DNA from: Thermotoga petrophila RKU-1
GTDB taxonomy: Bacteria > Thermotogota > Thermotogae > Thermotogales > Thermotogaceae
Length of the DNA: 64,000 bases
Assembly (NCBI RefSeq): GCF_000016785.1
Contig: NC_009486.1
Span: 868,001-932,000 of the forward strand
Direction of reading: 5' to 3'
Shown piece by piece: positions 21,492-30,403 of this stretch; the first letter of the stretch is position 1; each line of letters opens with the position of its first letter. Both the position numbers and the translations under genes were made by a program. Below the pieces are notes generated by a model. The model was not told the DNA's origin. It did not search any database and saw only the letters and a program-made list of their open reading frames with translations.

Positions 21492-23516
21492 GTGGACTAC
21501 AGGATGTGCTGGCTGGAGTACAGAGGTCTACCAGCTGACGTTGCCAAAAAACTCAAAGACTGGTTTTCAAGTGTTTCCATTCTGGAACCCGGTTCCTCAG
21601 TTTTGAAAGATGAGATCAGAAGGTTTTCTGAAAGATCGATTGGTATCACTCCCGGATTTTATTCCAGACCTCTGAAGAAAGAAAAATACATCATGGTGGG
21701 GCGTTTGGAATCCCTTCCCATCAAGTTCGATGAGAATCTTGGTGAGGAAGGTTTCATGCTGAGAACGCTCGAGTGGAACGGTTCGAAAATCCTGCTTGTA
21801 ACTGGCGAAACAAAGAAGGCGCTTGTTTACGGGATTTTTGATTTGATGAAGATAATAAGACTTGGTGAAGATATCGAGAAGATGAACGTCCTGGAGAAGC
21901 CGAAAGCGAAATTTCGTATGCTTAACCACTGTGACAACCTCGATGGAACGATCGAGAGAGGATACGCAGGGAACTCCATTTTTTTCAAAGACAACAGAAT
22001 TATCATAAATCAGAGAACGAAAGACTACGCCAGACTCTTAGCCTCAATAGGTATAAACGGTGTTGTTATAAACAACGTGAACGTCAAAAAGCGAGAAGTT
22101 TACTTGATAGACTCTATCTACCTTAAAAGATTGAAAAAGTTGGCTGATATCTTCAGAGAGTATGGAATTAAGATCTATCTAAGTATAAACTTCGCTTCCC
22201 CTGTTTATCTGAGAGGGCTGGATACGGCCGATCCCCTCGACGAAAGAGTGGCGCACTGGTGGAGAGAAAAAGCAAGGGAAATATACGATCATATTCCAGA
22301 TTTTGGAGGGTTTCTTGTCAAAGCCGATTCTGAGTTCAATCCTGGACCGCACATGTTTGGCAGAACACACGCAGAAGGCGCAAACATGCTTGCAAGGGCG
22401 CTGGCACCGTTCGGTGGGGTAGTAATATGGAGGGCTTTCGTTTACAACTGCCTCCAGGACTGGAGAGATTACAAAACGGACAGAGCAAAGGCGGCTTATG
22501 ACAATTTCAAGCCTCTTGATGGGCAGTTCGACGACAACGTGATCATTCAAATAAAGTATGGTCCTATGGATTTTCAGGTGAGAGAACCCGTCAATCCGCT
22601 TTTCGGAGGAATGGAGAGGACAAATCAAATTCTTGAGCTTCAAATCACGCAGGAATACACGGGTCAGCAGATTCATCTGTGTTTTTTAGGAAACCTCTGG
22701 AAGGAGATACTGGAATTCGATACATTTGCGAAGGGTGAGGGTTCTTACGTGAAGAGAATCGTGGATGGAACTCTCTTTGATCGCAAAAACAATGGTTTTG
22801 CCGGAGTATCAAACGTTGGTGACAGTGTGAACTGGACGGGCCACGATCTCGCTCAGGCGAATTTATACGCGTTCGGAAGACTTGCGTGGAATCCCGATGA
22901 AGAAATCGAAAGGATAGTTGAAGAATGGATAAAACTCACTTTCGGCGATGACGAGAAGGTTCTGGAAAATGTTTCATACATGTTGATGAAATCCCACAGG
23001 ACGTATGAGAAATACACCACTCCGTTCGGGTTGGGATGGATGGTGAATCCTGGTCACCACTACGGTCCAAATCCGGAGGGATACGAATATTCGAAATGGG
23101 GCACTTACCATAGAGCCAACTGGGAAGCGATCGGTGTCGATAGAACTTCCAGAGGCACTGGTTACACCCTTCAATACCATTCACCGTGGAAAGAGATATA
23201 CGATGATATCAACACGTGTCCCGAGGATCTTCTTCTTTTCTTCCACAGGGTACGATACGATCATCGTTTGAAATCCGGAAAGACACTCCTCCAGACGATA
23301 TACGATCTCCACTTTGAAGGGGTGGAGGAAGTAGAAGAATTCATAAAGAAATGGGAGGAACTGAAAGACAGGGTACCACCAGACATTTTTGAGAGAGTGA
23401 AAGAGCGTCTTCATATGCAACTCGAACACGCGAAGGAGTGGCGTGATGTAATCAACACATACTTTTACAGGAGAACGGGTATCCCTGATGAGAAGGGAAG
23501 AAAGATATATCCGTGA
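21492..23516 (+). CDS. aguA: Alpha-glucuronidase, GH67
   Basis: 674-aa cytoplasmic enzyme, no signal peptide, removing (4-O-methyl)glucuronic acid from the non-reducing end of xylo-oligosaccharides. The released uronate can enter the uxaC/uxuB/uxuA route in this same window. GH67 landmarks are [20 protein letters not shown] in the barrel and the later [20 protein letters not shown] and REPVNP segments that hold the catalytic acids. The frame is open well upstream, but GTG 21492 is eight bases after AAGGAGG and gives the family length. Confidence 0.95.
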   Translation: MDYRMCWLEYRGLPADVAKKLKDWFSSVSILEPGSSVLKDEIRRFSERSIGITPGFYSRPLKKEKYIMVGRLESLPIKFDENLGEEGFMLRTLEWNGSKILLVTGETKKALVYGIFDLMKIIRLGEDIEKMNVLEKPKAKFRMLNHCDNLDGTIERGYAGNSIFFKDNRIIINQRTKDYARLLASIGINGVVINNVNVKKREVYLIDSIYLKRLKKLADIFREYGIKIYLSINFASPVYLRGLDTADPLDERVAHWWREKAREIYDHIPDFGGFLVKADSEFNPGPHMFGRTHAEGANMLARALAPFGGVVIWRAFVYNCLQDWRDYKTDRAKAAYDNFKPLDGQFDDNVIIQIKYGPMDFQVREPVNPLFGGMERTNQILELQITQEYTGQQIHLCFLGNLWKEILEFDTFAKGEGSYVKRIVDGTLFDRKNNGFAGVSNVGDSVNWTGHDLAQANLYAFGRLAWNPDEEIERIVEEWIKLTFGDDEKVLENVSYMLMKSHRTYEKYTTPFGLGWMVNPGHHYGPNPEGYEYSKWGTYHRANWEAIGVDRTSRGTGYTLQYHSPWKEIYDDINTCPEDLLLFFHRVRYDHRLKSGKTLLQTIYDLHFEGVEEVEEFIKKWEELKDRVPPDIFERVKERLHMQLEHAKEWRDVINTYFYRRTGIPDEKGRKIYP

Positions 23517-24107
23517 TCAGATTGCTCCTCCTTCTTCTTGATATATGACCTCCCATTCGAAATTGTCTATGTAGAAGTCGAGTGTGGCGGGTTCCGAAGC
23601 ACAAACACCGAGTAGATATCTTTCGACATTGTCAAGATCAGGGACGGTCGTGGTACCTTCCACGGTCGTCCATTCGTTTTTCTCCAAAAGAGCCGTGGCT
23701 ATCTTTGTGAGTGAGGTGCTGCCGCCGGTTTCTTCATAGATGTTCATAGTGACAGTCGCCTGGTCTTCTCTGGTTTGAAGTATGTCGATATAAAACTTAA
23801 CGATGTCTCCTTTGAAAGCTTTTCCTTCAAGGAGCTTCTTTAGATCGAACCACACGCTGATGAAACCGGTGACATCTGTTGAAGAAGGAGAAACGTAGAG
23901 AACCGTTCCGTGTTGATCGGATTCGGGCAAACTGTTGTCCACAACAGTAGTAATTGTTGATTCTGGAGATTCTTCTTCGACAACGTTCTCAAACAATGTC
24001 TCCTCTGAAAACTCTCCAGTACCTGGTGGGGTTTGGAAAGTCGTGGTCAACATGCATCCCGCGAGAATAAAACTGAACAGAATAGCAGAAATCAAAAGAA
24101 CTTTCAT
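23517..24107 (-). CDS. Exported lipoprotein with beta-sandwich domain
   Basis: 196 aa. The lipobox LAGC puts the lipidated cysteine at residue 17. A Thr/Ser/Glu-rich linker (to about residue 60) leads to a jelly-roll-like domain ending in LDFYIDNFEWEVI, a strand typical of CBM4/9/22-type folds. Function unknown; carbohydrate or surface binding is possible. The frame extends upstream, but ATG 24107 has a GGGGGG site and overlaps the esterase stop by 4 nt. It is the last gene of the feoAB operon, so its synthesis may respond to iron. Confidence 0.75.
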   Translation of the reverse strand: MKVLLISAILFSFILAGCMLTTTFQTPPGTGEFSEETLFENVVEEESPESTITTVVDNSLPESDQHGTVLYVSPSSTDVTGFISVWFDLKKLLEGKAFKGDIVKFYIDILQTREDQATVTMNIYEETGGSTSLTKIATALLEKNEWTTVEGTTTVPDLDNVERYLLGVCASEPATLDFYIDNFEWEVIYQEEGGAI

Positions 24108-25198
24108 TGCGATCCCCCCTTCTTTAAAATCACCTCGTTTTCCAGTATTCTGAAAAGAATATATGAAAGCCCTTCGAGAATTATATCTCTTCTTTTGTAA
24201 AGATCTTCGTGATCGGCGTCGAAAACGAGCACATTTCCTCCGTATGAGGCACTTTTGCATGGTACCATTCCATCCGTTTCTTCAAAATCGTCTTTCATTG
24301 TGGAAACACTGCTTACAAGAAGTTTCAAACCAATTAATCCCAGGGTGTCCCACGCAGATGTTGTCATGATGTTCAGCAGAATTCCTGGAATACTTTCTAC
24401 ACTATCGAGGGAAATAGTTCCGACCAAGTTCACAAACGGAACATTTGAAAAATCCAGTGGTTTTCTTTGCCAGAGAAGATATCTGTATCCTGGAGCGTAC
24501 GTTGCGCTGAAACCCGCGTAGGATATCAGAAGAGCCGCTCTGAGATTTTCTGCGGTCTTTTTGTCTATGAGAAACTCCTCTTCGTATCGATCTGGATCGG
24601 TGAACAGAACGTTGGCAAGTGGACTTCCTAAGTGAGGCGTTCCCGCGAAGATTATCCCTTTCACGTTTCCAGGGTGCTTAGCAGCGATATGCTCTGCTAT
24701 TATTCCTCCCATGCTGTGTGCGAATATGATGATGTTCTCCATATCTTTTGTGAGATCGATGAATCTTTCGGCTGACTTTTCCGGATCTGCAAGAAGAGTT
24801 GGGTAGATAAACAGATAGACGTTTATTCTCAGTCTTTCTCCTATTTCCTCGAACACCTTCTCAATCTCTTTCTTGTACTCGGTCATCTCGCCTGTGTATT
24901 CCCTCGGATCCATTCCGTGTATCACTACGAGATTGAGAGAAGAACCTTCTTTGTGTATTTCAGCGAGTTTTTCCTCTGGTTTTTGCCATTTTATCACTTT
25001 TCCAATGACGGTGGCGTTGGTTTCAAGGAGAGGAGGATTGTACGGATCAACGGTTCCATCGTACACCATCCTGAATATACACCAGTCCCCAGCGTAGTAC
25101 TCCACCACATCGTAGAGTGTGGGTGTAGATTCCAGAATGATGTTGAAGCCAAACATTGATACACCAAGAAGGACGATCGCAACCAGAAAGAACCTCAT
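24104..25198 (-). CDS. Exported alpha/beta-hydrolase (esterase/lipase-like)
   Basis: 364 aa with an N-terminal signal or anchor (MRFFLVAIVLLGVSMFGF). The nucleophile elbow is AHSMGG with S162, an oxyanion-type VVIHGMDP lies at about 91-98, and a late DADHEDL (about 328-334) supplies the probable histidine. It fits triacylglycerol-lipase-like esterases (TM0053 by order). Both ends overlap neighbours by 4 nt, so it is translationally coupled into the feo operon, unusual company for an esterase. Substrate unknown. Confidence 0.85.
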   Translation of the reverse strand: MRFFLVAIVLLGVSMFGFNIILESTPTLYDVVEYYAGDWCIFRMVYDGTVDPYNPPLLETNATVIGKVIKWQKPEEKLAEIHKEGSSLNLVVIHGMDPREYTGEMTEYKKEIEKVFEEIGERLRINVYLFIYPTLLADPEKSAERFIDLTKDMENIIIFAHSMGGIIAEHIAAKHPGNVKGIIFAGTPHLGSPLANVLFTDPDRYEEEFLIDKKTAENLRAALLISYAGFSATYAPGYRYLLWQRKPLDFSNVPFVNLVGTISLDSVESIPGILLNIMTTSAWDTLGLIGLKLLVSSVSTMKDDFEETDGMVPCKSASYGGNVLVFDADHEDLYKRRDIILEGLSYILFRILENEVILKKGGSQ

Positions 25199-25527
25199 TC
25201 TGATCTCATCCTTTTCTTGAATATCATGAAAAGTGCCACCAATCCCGTTAGAAAGAGGGTGTAGTGTCCCGCTGACAGGGTGATTCTTTCTTCTCCAAGA
25301 ATGGGTCTCAAAAACCCTGTCAGGTACTCAAGAAGACTCATTCCAGCGAAAAACAAAACAATGATACTTCCAACGAACATGTGTGCATGGTACTTTTCTT
25401 TAGAGATCTCGAATTGTCCAGCAAGAAAAACAAGCGAGACGACTCCCAGGAAGATGCCGAACAGAAGATCGATCTTCATGTAAAGGATACCAGAAATCAG
25501 GGTTAATATGAACATCAAAATGTTCAT
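25195..25527 (-). CDS. Small hypothetical membrane protein
   Basis: 110 aa, not recognised. Helices at about residues 2-20 (ILMFILTLISGILYMKI), 22-38, 50-68 and 80-100, with a basic tail. ATG 25527 overlaps the feoB stop by 4 nt, and its own stop overlaps the esterase start by 4 nt. It is not a FeoC-like winged helix. A helper for FeoB or the esterase is a guess from position only. Confidence 0.72.
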   Translation of the reverse strand: MNILMFILTLISGILYMKIDLLFGIFLGVVSLVFLAGQFEISKEKYHAHMFVGSIIVLFFAGMSLLEYLTGFLRPILGEERITLSAGHYTLFLTGLVALFMIFKKRMRSE

Positions 25528-27533
25528 ATTAGCATCACCACCAGTTTTCCAACATAGAATACGATCAGGGATAGCACATACGCAATTGAAAGGGAATATC
25601 CAATTGAGAAAAGGGTCCACTTCAAACTTCCCGTTTCAGAATATATGGTTGCGATAGTTGCGAAACACGGTATGTACGCCATGACGAAAATGAGAAACGC
25701 TATGGCAGACACAGGGTCCATTTCCGCAGACAGAGCTTCCTTTGCTCCCAGGAATGTTTCTTCCTCGAATCCATAGAGCATCGACATAGTCGAGACAACA
25801 ACTTCCTTCGCTACGGCCCCGTAGAAGAGCGATGTCACTATCTTCCAGGAGTATCCAAAAGGCTTGAAGATCCACTCCAAGGATTTTCCTATCATCGCGG
25901 AGAAGCTGTTCTCAATGTCCCCGGCTGCTGGGAAATAACTCAAAACCCAGATAAGAATGGCAGAAACGAATATGATCGTTCCGGCTTTTTTCAGAAAGTG
26001 CTTTCCTCTGTTCCAGGTGTAGATGTACAGATTCTTGAGTGTGGGCATTCTGTACCTCGGCAGTTCCAGAATGAGTGGTGAAGTCCTTCCCCTGTAGAAC
26101 AGCCAGTTTATGACAACCGATGAAAGGAGGGTTATCAGAATACTCAGAGAGTAGATTATAAAGAGCATGGCAGCGGAGGACTCAGGGAAGAAGATTCTCA
26201 GAATGAGAAGGTACACTGGAAGTCTTGCGCTGCAGCTGATAAAGGGAGTGATGAGGATGGTCACGAGCCTTTCTCTTGGATCATCTATGGCACGGGTGGC
26301 CATGATAGAAGGTACATTACATCCGAATCCGAGTATGAGGGACATGAACGCTCTACCGCTCAGTTTGAATTTTTCCATGATTCTGTCCATCACGAACGCG
26401 GCTCTGGGGAGATAACCGCTTTCTTCCAGAAAACCGAGTGCGAGGAACATGGCGAAGATGTTTGGTGTGAACACCAGAACACTTCCCACTCCACCAATGA
26501 TTCCATCGGATATCAGCGATGTGAAAGCGTTCTCTCCGAAAGTGTTGACAACAGCGGATCCCAACTGGGAAAAGAGCAGATCCAGCAAGTCCGAAAAGAC
26601 CTGCGCGATGTCGAATGTGAACTTGAAAACGAGATACATGAGGGCAAAGAACAGCGGAAACGAAAGAAACTTGTGGGTCAGGACATGATCTATGGCTTCG
26701 GATAGAGAGAGAGATTTCGACCCTGCATCTGCAAAGGCTTCTTTAACAACGTTTTCAACGTATTCTCTCTTTCTTTTCGCTATGAGAAGGCGATAACCGA
26801 TCCTTTCTTCTTCGCTCAGCTCTGGAAGACCAAGCTTCACGCCCTCTGAGTAAAATTCCGGGTCCCCCGAGAGGTATTTCAAAGCGAAATACCGCGGGTT
26901 GATTCTCAACTTTTTATCTCTGAGAAAATTTTCTACCTTCTTTATCTCAGATTCTACTTTTTCTCCGTAATCCAGAATCATTCTGTGAAGAATCGTGTTT
27001 TTTTGTGCGTACTCCACAATCTTTTCTTTGAGTTCCTCCAGACCCTCTCCAGTAACAGAAGAGGTGAAAACCACGGGGATTCCCAGATGTTTCTGAAGTT
27101 CATAACGATCGATTTTCATTCCCGTCTTTTTCGCTTCGTCTATGGCTGTCATGGCAAGGATAACTTTTTTTTCCATTTCTAGTATTTCAAGAAGTAGATA
27201 CAGACTCTGCTCTGGATTGACAGAGTCCGCGACGAGTATCACAAGATCAGCGTCACCTTTCAGTAAATAGTCACGGGCTATCTTTTCGTCTATCGAGGAA
27301 TATCCGAGCGAGTAAGTTCCAGGAAGGTCTATCAGATTGATGGTGTACCCTTTGTATGTGAAGACACCTTCCTTTTTCTCAACCGTCACGCCGGGCCAGT
27401 TGGCGACGTACTGTTTCGTGCCGGTCAGGGCATTGAAAAGACTGGTCTTTCCAACGTTTGGGCATCCCGCAAGAGCGACTTTCACGATTTTTTGAGAAAT
27501 CTCACTTCTGCGGGTGAGACTCTTCACCGGCAT
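25524..27533 (-). CDS. feoB: Ferrous iron transporter FeoB
   Basis: 669-aa inner-membrane Fe(II) importer. The N-terminal G domain has G1 GCPNVGKTS, G3 DLPGTYSLG and a G4-position TAIDEA where canonical NxxD is altered. A helical spacer follows, then two Gate domains with conserved cysteines (GFGCNVPSIMATR and later YIPCFATIATI). ATG 27533 has GAGGAGGG eight bases upstream and overlaps the feoA 3' end by 32 nt. The operon is led by a Fur-type box. Confidence 0.97.
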   Translation of the reverse strand: MPVKSLTRRSEISQKIVKVALAGCPNVGKTSLFNALTGTKQYVANWPGVTVEKKEGVFTYKGYTINLIDLPGTYSLGYSSIDEKIARDYLLKGDADLVILVADSVNPEQSLYLLLEILEMEKKVILAMTAIDEAKKTGMKIDRYELQKHLGIPVVFTSSVTGEGLEELKEKIVEYAQKNTILHRMILDYGEKVESEIKKVENFLRDKKLRINPRYFALKYLSGDPEFYSEGVKLGLPELSEEERIGYRLLIAKRKREYVENVVKEAFADAGSKSLSLSEAIDHVLTHKFLSFPLFFALMYLVFKFTFDIAQVFSDLLDLLFSQLGSAVVNTFGENAFTSLISDGIIGGVGSVLVFTPNIFAMFLALGFLEESGYLPRAAFVMDRIMEKFKLSGRAFMSLILGFGCNVPSIMATRAIDDPRERLVTILITPFISCSARLPVYLLILRIFFPESSAAMLFIIYSLSILITLLSSVVINWLFYRGRTSPLILELPRYRMPTLKNLYIYTWNRGKHFLKKAGTIIFVSAILIWVLSYFPAAGDIENSFSAMIGKSLEWIFKPFGYSWKIVTSLFYGAVAKEVVVSTMSMLYGFEEETFLGAKEALSAEMDPVSAIAFLIFVMAYIPCFATIATIYSETGSLKWTLFSIGYSLSIAYVLSLIVFYVGKLVVMLI

Positions 27534-27966
27534 CGCTGACCCTCCTCACCCATATCTTGGTTGCTTCGCCGTATCCTAAATCTATTTCCCTTCCTTCTAT
27601 GTAGTATCTCCTTCCTGAAACCTGTATTTTCTTACCTGATTCGATTCCAAGGTTCTTCATTCTAAAAAGAAATCTCCTTCCACCATTTAGTTTGGTTATC
27701 TCGTAAGTTCCATCGTCTGCAAGGATCAAAGGCAATTCTCCTCCCACGACTTCCACTTCTATGAGATCCGCTTCTCTTTTTCTCAATGTGATGTTCCTAT
27801 TCCCAATCTTGCAAACGATGGGATCTCCCAGGGGAGCGACTTGAACGATTTCTATTTCTTCACCTGGAACGAATCCCATTCCCACGAGTTTTTCATGCAG
27901 TTCTCCGGAAACTTCGAGTCTTTTTATTCTTGCGGGAACTCCTGGTACGAGTCTTGAAAGTTTCAC
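27502..27966 (-). CDS. feoA: Tandem two-domain FeoA-like protein
   Basis: 154 aa, about twice the usual FeoA length. Two SH3-like FeoA domains are visible. The first (about 1-74) has LVPGVPARIKRLEV, the KLVGMGFVPGEEIEIVQVAPLGDP core and IGNRNITLRKREADLI. The second (about 80-147) has a shorter ITKLNGG start, RMKNLGIESGKKIQVSGR and an EIDLGYGEATKIWV end. It probably regulates FeoB. Start is GTG 27966 with a GGGGGC-rich site. It is the first gene after the Fur-type palindrome. Confidence 0.9.
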   Translation of the reverse strand: MKLSRLVPGVPARIKRLEVSGELHEKLVGMGFVPGEEIEIVQVAPLGDPIVCKIGNRNITLRKREADLIEVEVVGGELPLILADDGTYEITKLNGGRRFLFRMKNLGIESGKKIQVSGRRYYIEGREIDLGYGEATKIWVRRVSDAGEESHPQK

Positions 27967-27979
27967 GGCTCTGCCCCCT

Positions 27980-28004
27980 TTTTTTGAGAATGATTCTCAA
28001 AAAA
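27980..28004 (-). promoter_or_regulatory. Fur-type operator upstream of feoAB
   Basis: Perfect 12-1-12 palindrome centred at 27992: TTTTTTGAGAAT (27980-27991) and ATTCTCAAAAAA (27993-28004). Its core TGAGAAT-N-ATTCTCA closely resembles the 7-1-7 Fur box of Gram-positive bacteria (TGATAAT-N-ATTATCA). It lies just past the predicted start of transcription, 14 bases before the feoA GTG, where a bound repressor would block it. Confidence 0.85.
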
Positions 28005-28013
28005 TTCAGATTA

Positions 28014-28043
28014 ATTGTATCATCATCACATGGATGCTTTCAA
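28014..28043 (-). promoter_or_regulatory. feo operon promoter
   Basis: Minus-strand TTGAAA (28043-28038), 18-base spacer, TACAAT (28019-28014). Transcription would start about where the Fur-type palindrome begins. Confidence 0.65.
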
Positions 28044-28066
28044 TATATACATTTCTAATATATTGT

Positions 28067-28849
28067 CTATACGAGTCTTCTGACAAGCTTTATGGCATCC
28101 TGAGGGCAGACTTCATGGCAGACGTAGCATCTTATGCACTTCTGGTAGTCGATTCTCTGAGAGGAGATATCTATGGCCGAGGCGGGGCATCGTTCCTCGC
28201 AGAGCCGACACTTCACGCACTTTCTGGTGTCGATCTTTGGATACTTCACAAAGAACCTTGAAAAGGTTCTGGATAGTCTATCGAGGGTGGAGACGGTGGA
28301 AGGAAGTTGTATAGAAGCGTGGAACGTTCCCACAATTTCATAATCAGGAACTACTCTTCTTTTTCGAGCATGCTGAACCGTGTAAACAACATGATCTATT
28401 CCTAAAGCTTTGCAGACAGCGTCGTCGAGAGCAAAAGCATTTTTCGAAACAGCCACAAGGCCAAAATGTTTCTTTTTACCGTTTGTGGGTCCGTTTCCTT
28501 CCATACCCTCCACACCGTCGAGAATCGTGAGAACTGGAGACACGATTCGATGAATGTCTATCAACAGATTCGCGAAATCGTCGTAATTCTTTGCCCTCAT
28601 GTGCCAGGAAGATTTTTCGAGACCCACCACACATCCGAAGGTGTTTTTCACTCCGAGTGTCATAACCATTTGGGAGTGGGTCTTCAATTTTGGAAGATTA
28701 ACCACCTTGTCTGCTTCAAGAACCTTCCTGGAAATTTTTATCTTCTGAAACACTTCTCCGCTGACTTCCACAGGATCATCCAAAGGAACACATGGAACGC
28801 CCAGTCTTTCACAAACATCCTCAACACCTGTGACAGAAAAACAGCCTCG
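28067..28849 (-). pseudogene. DUF362 iron-sulfur protein, 3' portion of a disrupted gene
   Basis: About 260 codons. They cover the later part of a DUF362 protein (PKLKTHSQMVMTLGVKNTFG, then a ligand-binding-like region) and a C-terminal double [4Fe-4S] ferredoxin domain with CVKCRLCEERCP and CIRCYVCHEVCP. The usual N-terminus, ending in a KVLLKPN-like motif, is missing. It is found beyond the insertion sequence, at 30404-30499. Roughly 60 family residues between the two parts are absent, so the gene looks dead unless the remnant is translated from a TTG at 28852. The intact homologue at 39970-41043 gives a comparison. Confidence 0.8.
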
Positions 28850-28853
28850 CAAG

Positions 28854-28876
28854 CCCTTCCGCTTCAGGGGAACGGG
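28854..28876 (+). repeat. Left-end hairpin of the insertion sequence
   Basis: CCCTTCC (28854-28860) pairs with GGAA (28869-28872), bulged C (28873) and GGG (28874-28876). The loop and 3' arm CTTCAGGGGA match the right-end hairpin. Such bulged hairpins are what TnpA recognises. Confidence 0.6.
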
Positions 28877-28898
28877 TAAGAGGCTTGCTTGTTGGTCA

Positions 28899-29156
28899 TG
28901 TTCGTGTTATGATTGGGTGTTGTCGCTATCGATCCAACCGGATCATGTGCATCTTTTTGTTTCTGCGCCTCCTCGGTTAGCTCCGGCACAAATAGTCAAC
29001 CTGTTCAAAGGGGTGTCTTCAAAAAAGCTTCTCGAAAAATTCCCGCACCTGAGAACAAGAGAAGGATTGTGGAGCAGAACATACTATGTGGGCTCAGTGG
29101 GCACCGTTTCAGAAGAAACCATCAGGAGGTACATTGAAGAGTGTCAAGATATGTGA
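28899..29156 (+). pseudogene. tnpA: Y1 transposase TnpA, N-terminally truncated
   Basis: Remnant of the HUH single-strand transposase. The HUH pair is kept in QPDHVHLFVSAPP, the SSKKLLEKFPHL region follows, and a late YIEEC tyrosine is the probable nucleophile. Conserved sequence begins only at YDWVLSL (28908), about 30 bases after the left-end hairpin, so roughly 40 N-terminal residues are gone and no proper start is left. The 3' end overlaps the tnpB start by 16 nt. Probably inactive; movement would need a TnpA in trans. Confidence 0.82.
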
Positions 29157-30358
29157 TCAGAACCTACAAAGTCCCTGTGCCGGTGGAATTGTATCCTTTG
29201 TGTTCCGAGCTGAACAGGATCGCCGCTCGGATCTACAACAAAACCATGTCGCTGGTCAAAAAGATCAAAAACAAGAAAGGTTTTTGGCTCTCACCGAACA
29301 CAGCGCAAAAATACATCCTTCGCTGGTCGAGCGCTATCGATATCCACACTCACTCCAAACAAGCCATGGTCCAGCTGTACTTTCAGGCACTCAATAGCTA
29401 CTTTGTTGCAGTCAAAACAAATCCACATGCAAAACCGCCATACAAGAGGAAAAATTTTCTGCCGTTCATTTGGAAAAATCAAGCCATCAAGCTTTTGCCA
29501 GATGGGAAGGTCAAGCTCTCGATGGGACGCAATCGAGAGCCATTTGTAATCCCCACAACGTTGCCAGCCGGTACAACAATCAGGCAAGCCAAGTTGGTTT
29601 ACGAAGCCGGCCGGTATTATCTTCACCTTGCGATAGAGGTGAAGAGTGAGCACAAGAGAGGCCAAAGCCAGAAAGTTATGTCCGTAGACGTCGGAATACT
29701 CCGCCCGATAACCTGTTTCGATGGTTCTGAGGTGATTTCATATCACGGTGGTGTTCTCAACAGCATACTCAGATACCGAAACAAAAGACTAGCAGATATT
29801 CAGCGGGCTTTGAGTCGATGCCAAAAGGGCTCACGAAGGTATAAAAAACTGTCGAGAGCCAAAAGAAGGGTGCTGTACAAGACGAGAAACCAAATCAACG
29901 ACGTGCTCCACAAAATCACGAGCTACTTCATCGGTTTATGCGTGCAAAAGAACATAGGCACCATTGTCGTCGGAGACATTACGAACATAAGAGAACGCAC
30001 AAACGGCAACGATAATTTCAATCAAAAACTGCACCAATGGGCCTTCAGAAAGCTCATGAGCCAGATAGAATACAAAGCGCAAATATTCGGCATCGAGGTT
30101 GTGCGCATTTCTGAAGCGCATACAAGCAAAACGTGTCCTGTATGCGGCACTCAAAACAGGCCGTCTGGACGAAATTACAAGTGCGCCGGCTGCGGTTTTG
30201 AGTATCACAGGGACGGAGTGGGAGCAATCAACATTTGGAAAAGGTATCTTGGGACGAAGTCCCAAGTAGTAGCGGGCTTGGCACCCGCCAGAGGTGTGAG
30301 GTTTAACCCGCACCTCTGTGGCCATGGAGCGATTAGCGCTCCATGGAAGGCAGCCTAA
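29141..30358 (+). CDS. tnpB: TnpB RNA-guided nuclease (IS605 OrfB)
   Basis: 405 aa. The N-terminal part is helical with the usual TnpB wedge-like region. The RuvC-I aspartate is D183 in SVDVGI. The zinc ribbon uses C332/C335 (CPVCG) and C348/C351 (CAGCG). RuvC-III is D358 in HRDGVGAINIW. The RuvC-II position reads VVGDI (G278-D279) instead of the usual V-E-D-L, while a glutamate stands at E325 in SEAHTSKTC, like the rearranged-site TnpBs. Start is GTG 29141, 11 bases after GGAGG. Full length suggests it still works as a guided nuclease. Confidence 0.93.
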   Translation: MSRYVIRTYKVPVPVELYPLCSELNRIAARIYNKTMSLVKKIKNKKGFWLSPNTAQKYILRWSSAIDIHTHSKQAMVQLYFQALNSYFVAVKTNPHAKPPYKRKNFLPFIWKNQAIKLLPDGKVKLSMGRNREPFVIPTTLPAGTTIRQAKLVYEAGRYYLHLAIEVKSEHKRGQSQKVMSVDVGILRPITCFDGSEVISYHGGVLNSILRYRNKRLADIQRALSRCQKGSRRYKKLSRAKRRVLYKTRNQINDVLHKITSYFIGLCVQKNIGTIVVGDITNIRERTNGNDNFNQKLHQWAFRKLMSQIEYKAQIFGIEVVRISEAHTSKTCPVCGTQNRPSGRNYKCAGCGFEYHRDGVGAINIWKRYLGTKSQVVAGLAPARGVRFNPHLCGHGAISAPWKAA

Positions 30359-30400
30359 GAGCTGCCAAGAATCCCATCCCCTTCAGGGGATTGGGAGTGT
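30248..30400 (+). ncRNA. Predicted omega (right-end) RNA guiding TnpB
   Basis: Five stems lie in a row over the tnpB 3' end and right end. 30248-30266 (CTTGGGAC/GTCCCAAG); 30290-30317 (AGAGGTG/CACCTCT); 30322-30346 (CCATGGAGCG/CGCTCCATGG, perfect); 30349-30366 (GGCAGC/GCTGCC); 30373-30395 (right-end hairpin, ATCCCC/GGGGAT plus CCC/GGG with a bulged T). This dense folding at the tnpB 3' end is the hallmark of omega RNA. The guide would be the host bases just after the element, from about 30400. Confidence 0.7.
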
Positions 30401-30403
30401 CAA

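Larger units (their letters stand above)
28850..30400 (+). mobile_element. IS200/IS605-type element with decayed tnpA and intact tnpB
   Basis: About 1.55 kb inserted in a DUF362 gene. It has related hairpins at both ends (28854-28876 and 30373-30395, both with CTTCAGGGGA in the 3' arm and a single bulged base), a remnant of Y1 transposase tnpA and a full tnpB. There are no inverted-repeat ends or target duplication, as expected for this family. Exact ends are uncertain by about 10 bases, since they need an empty site for comparison. Confidence 0.88.
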
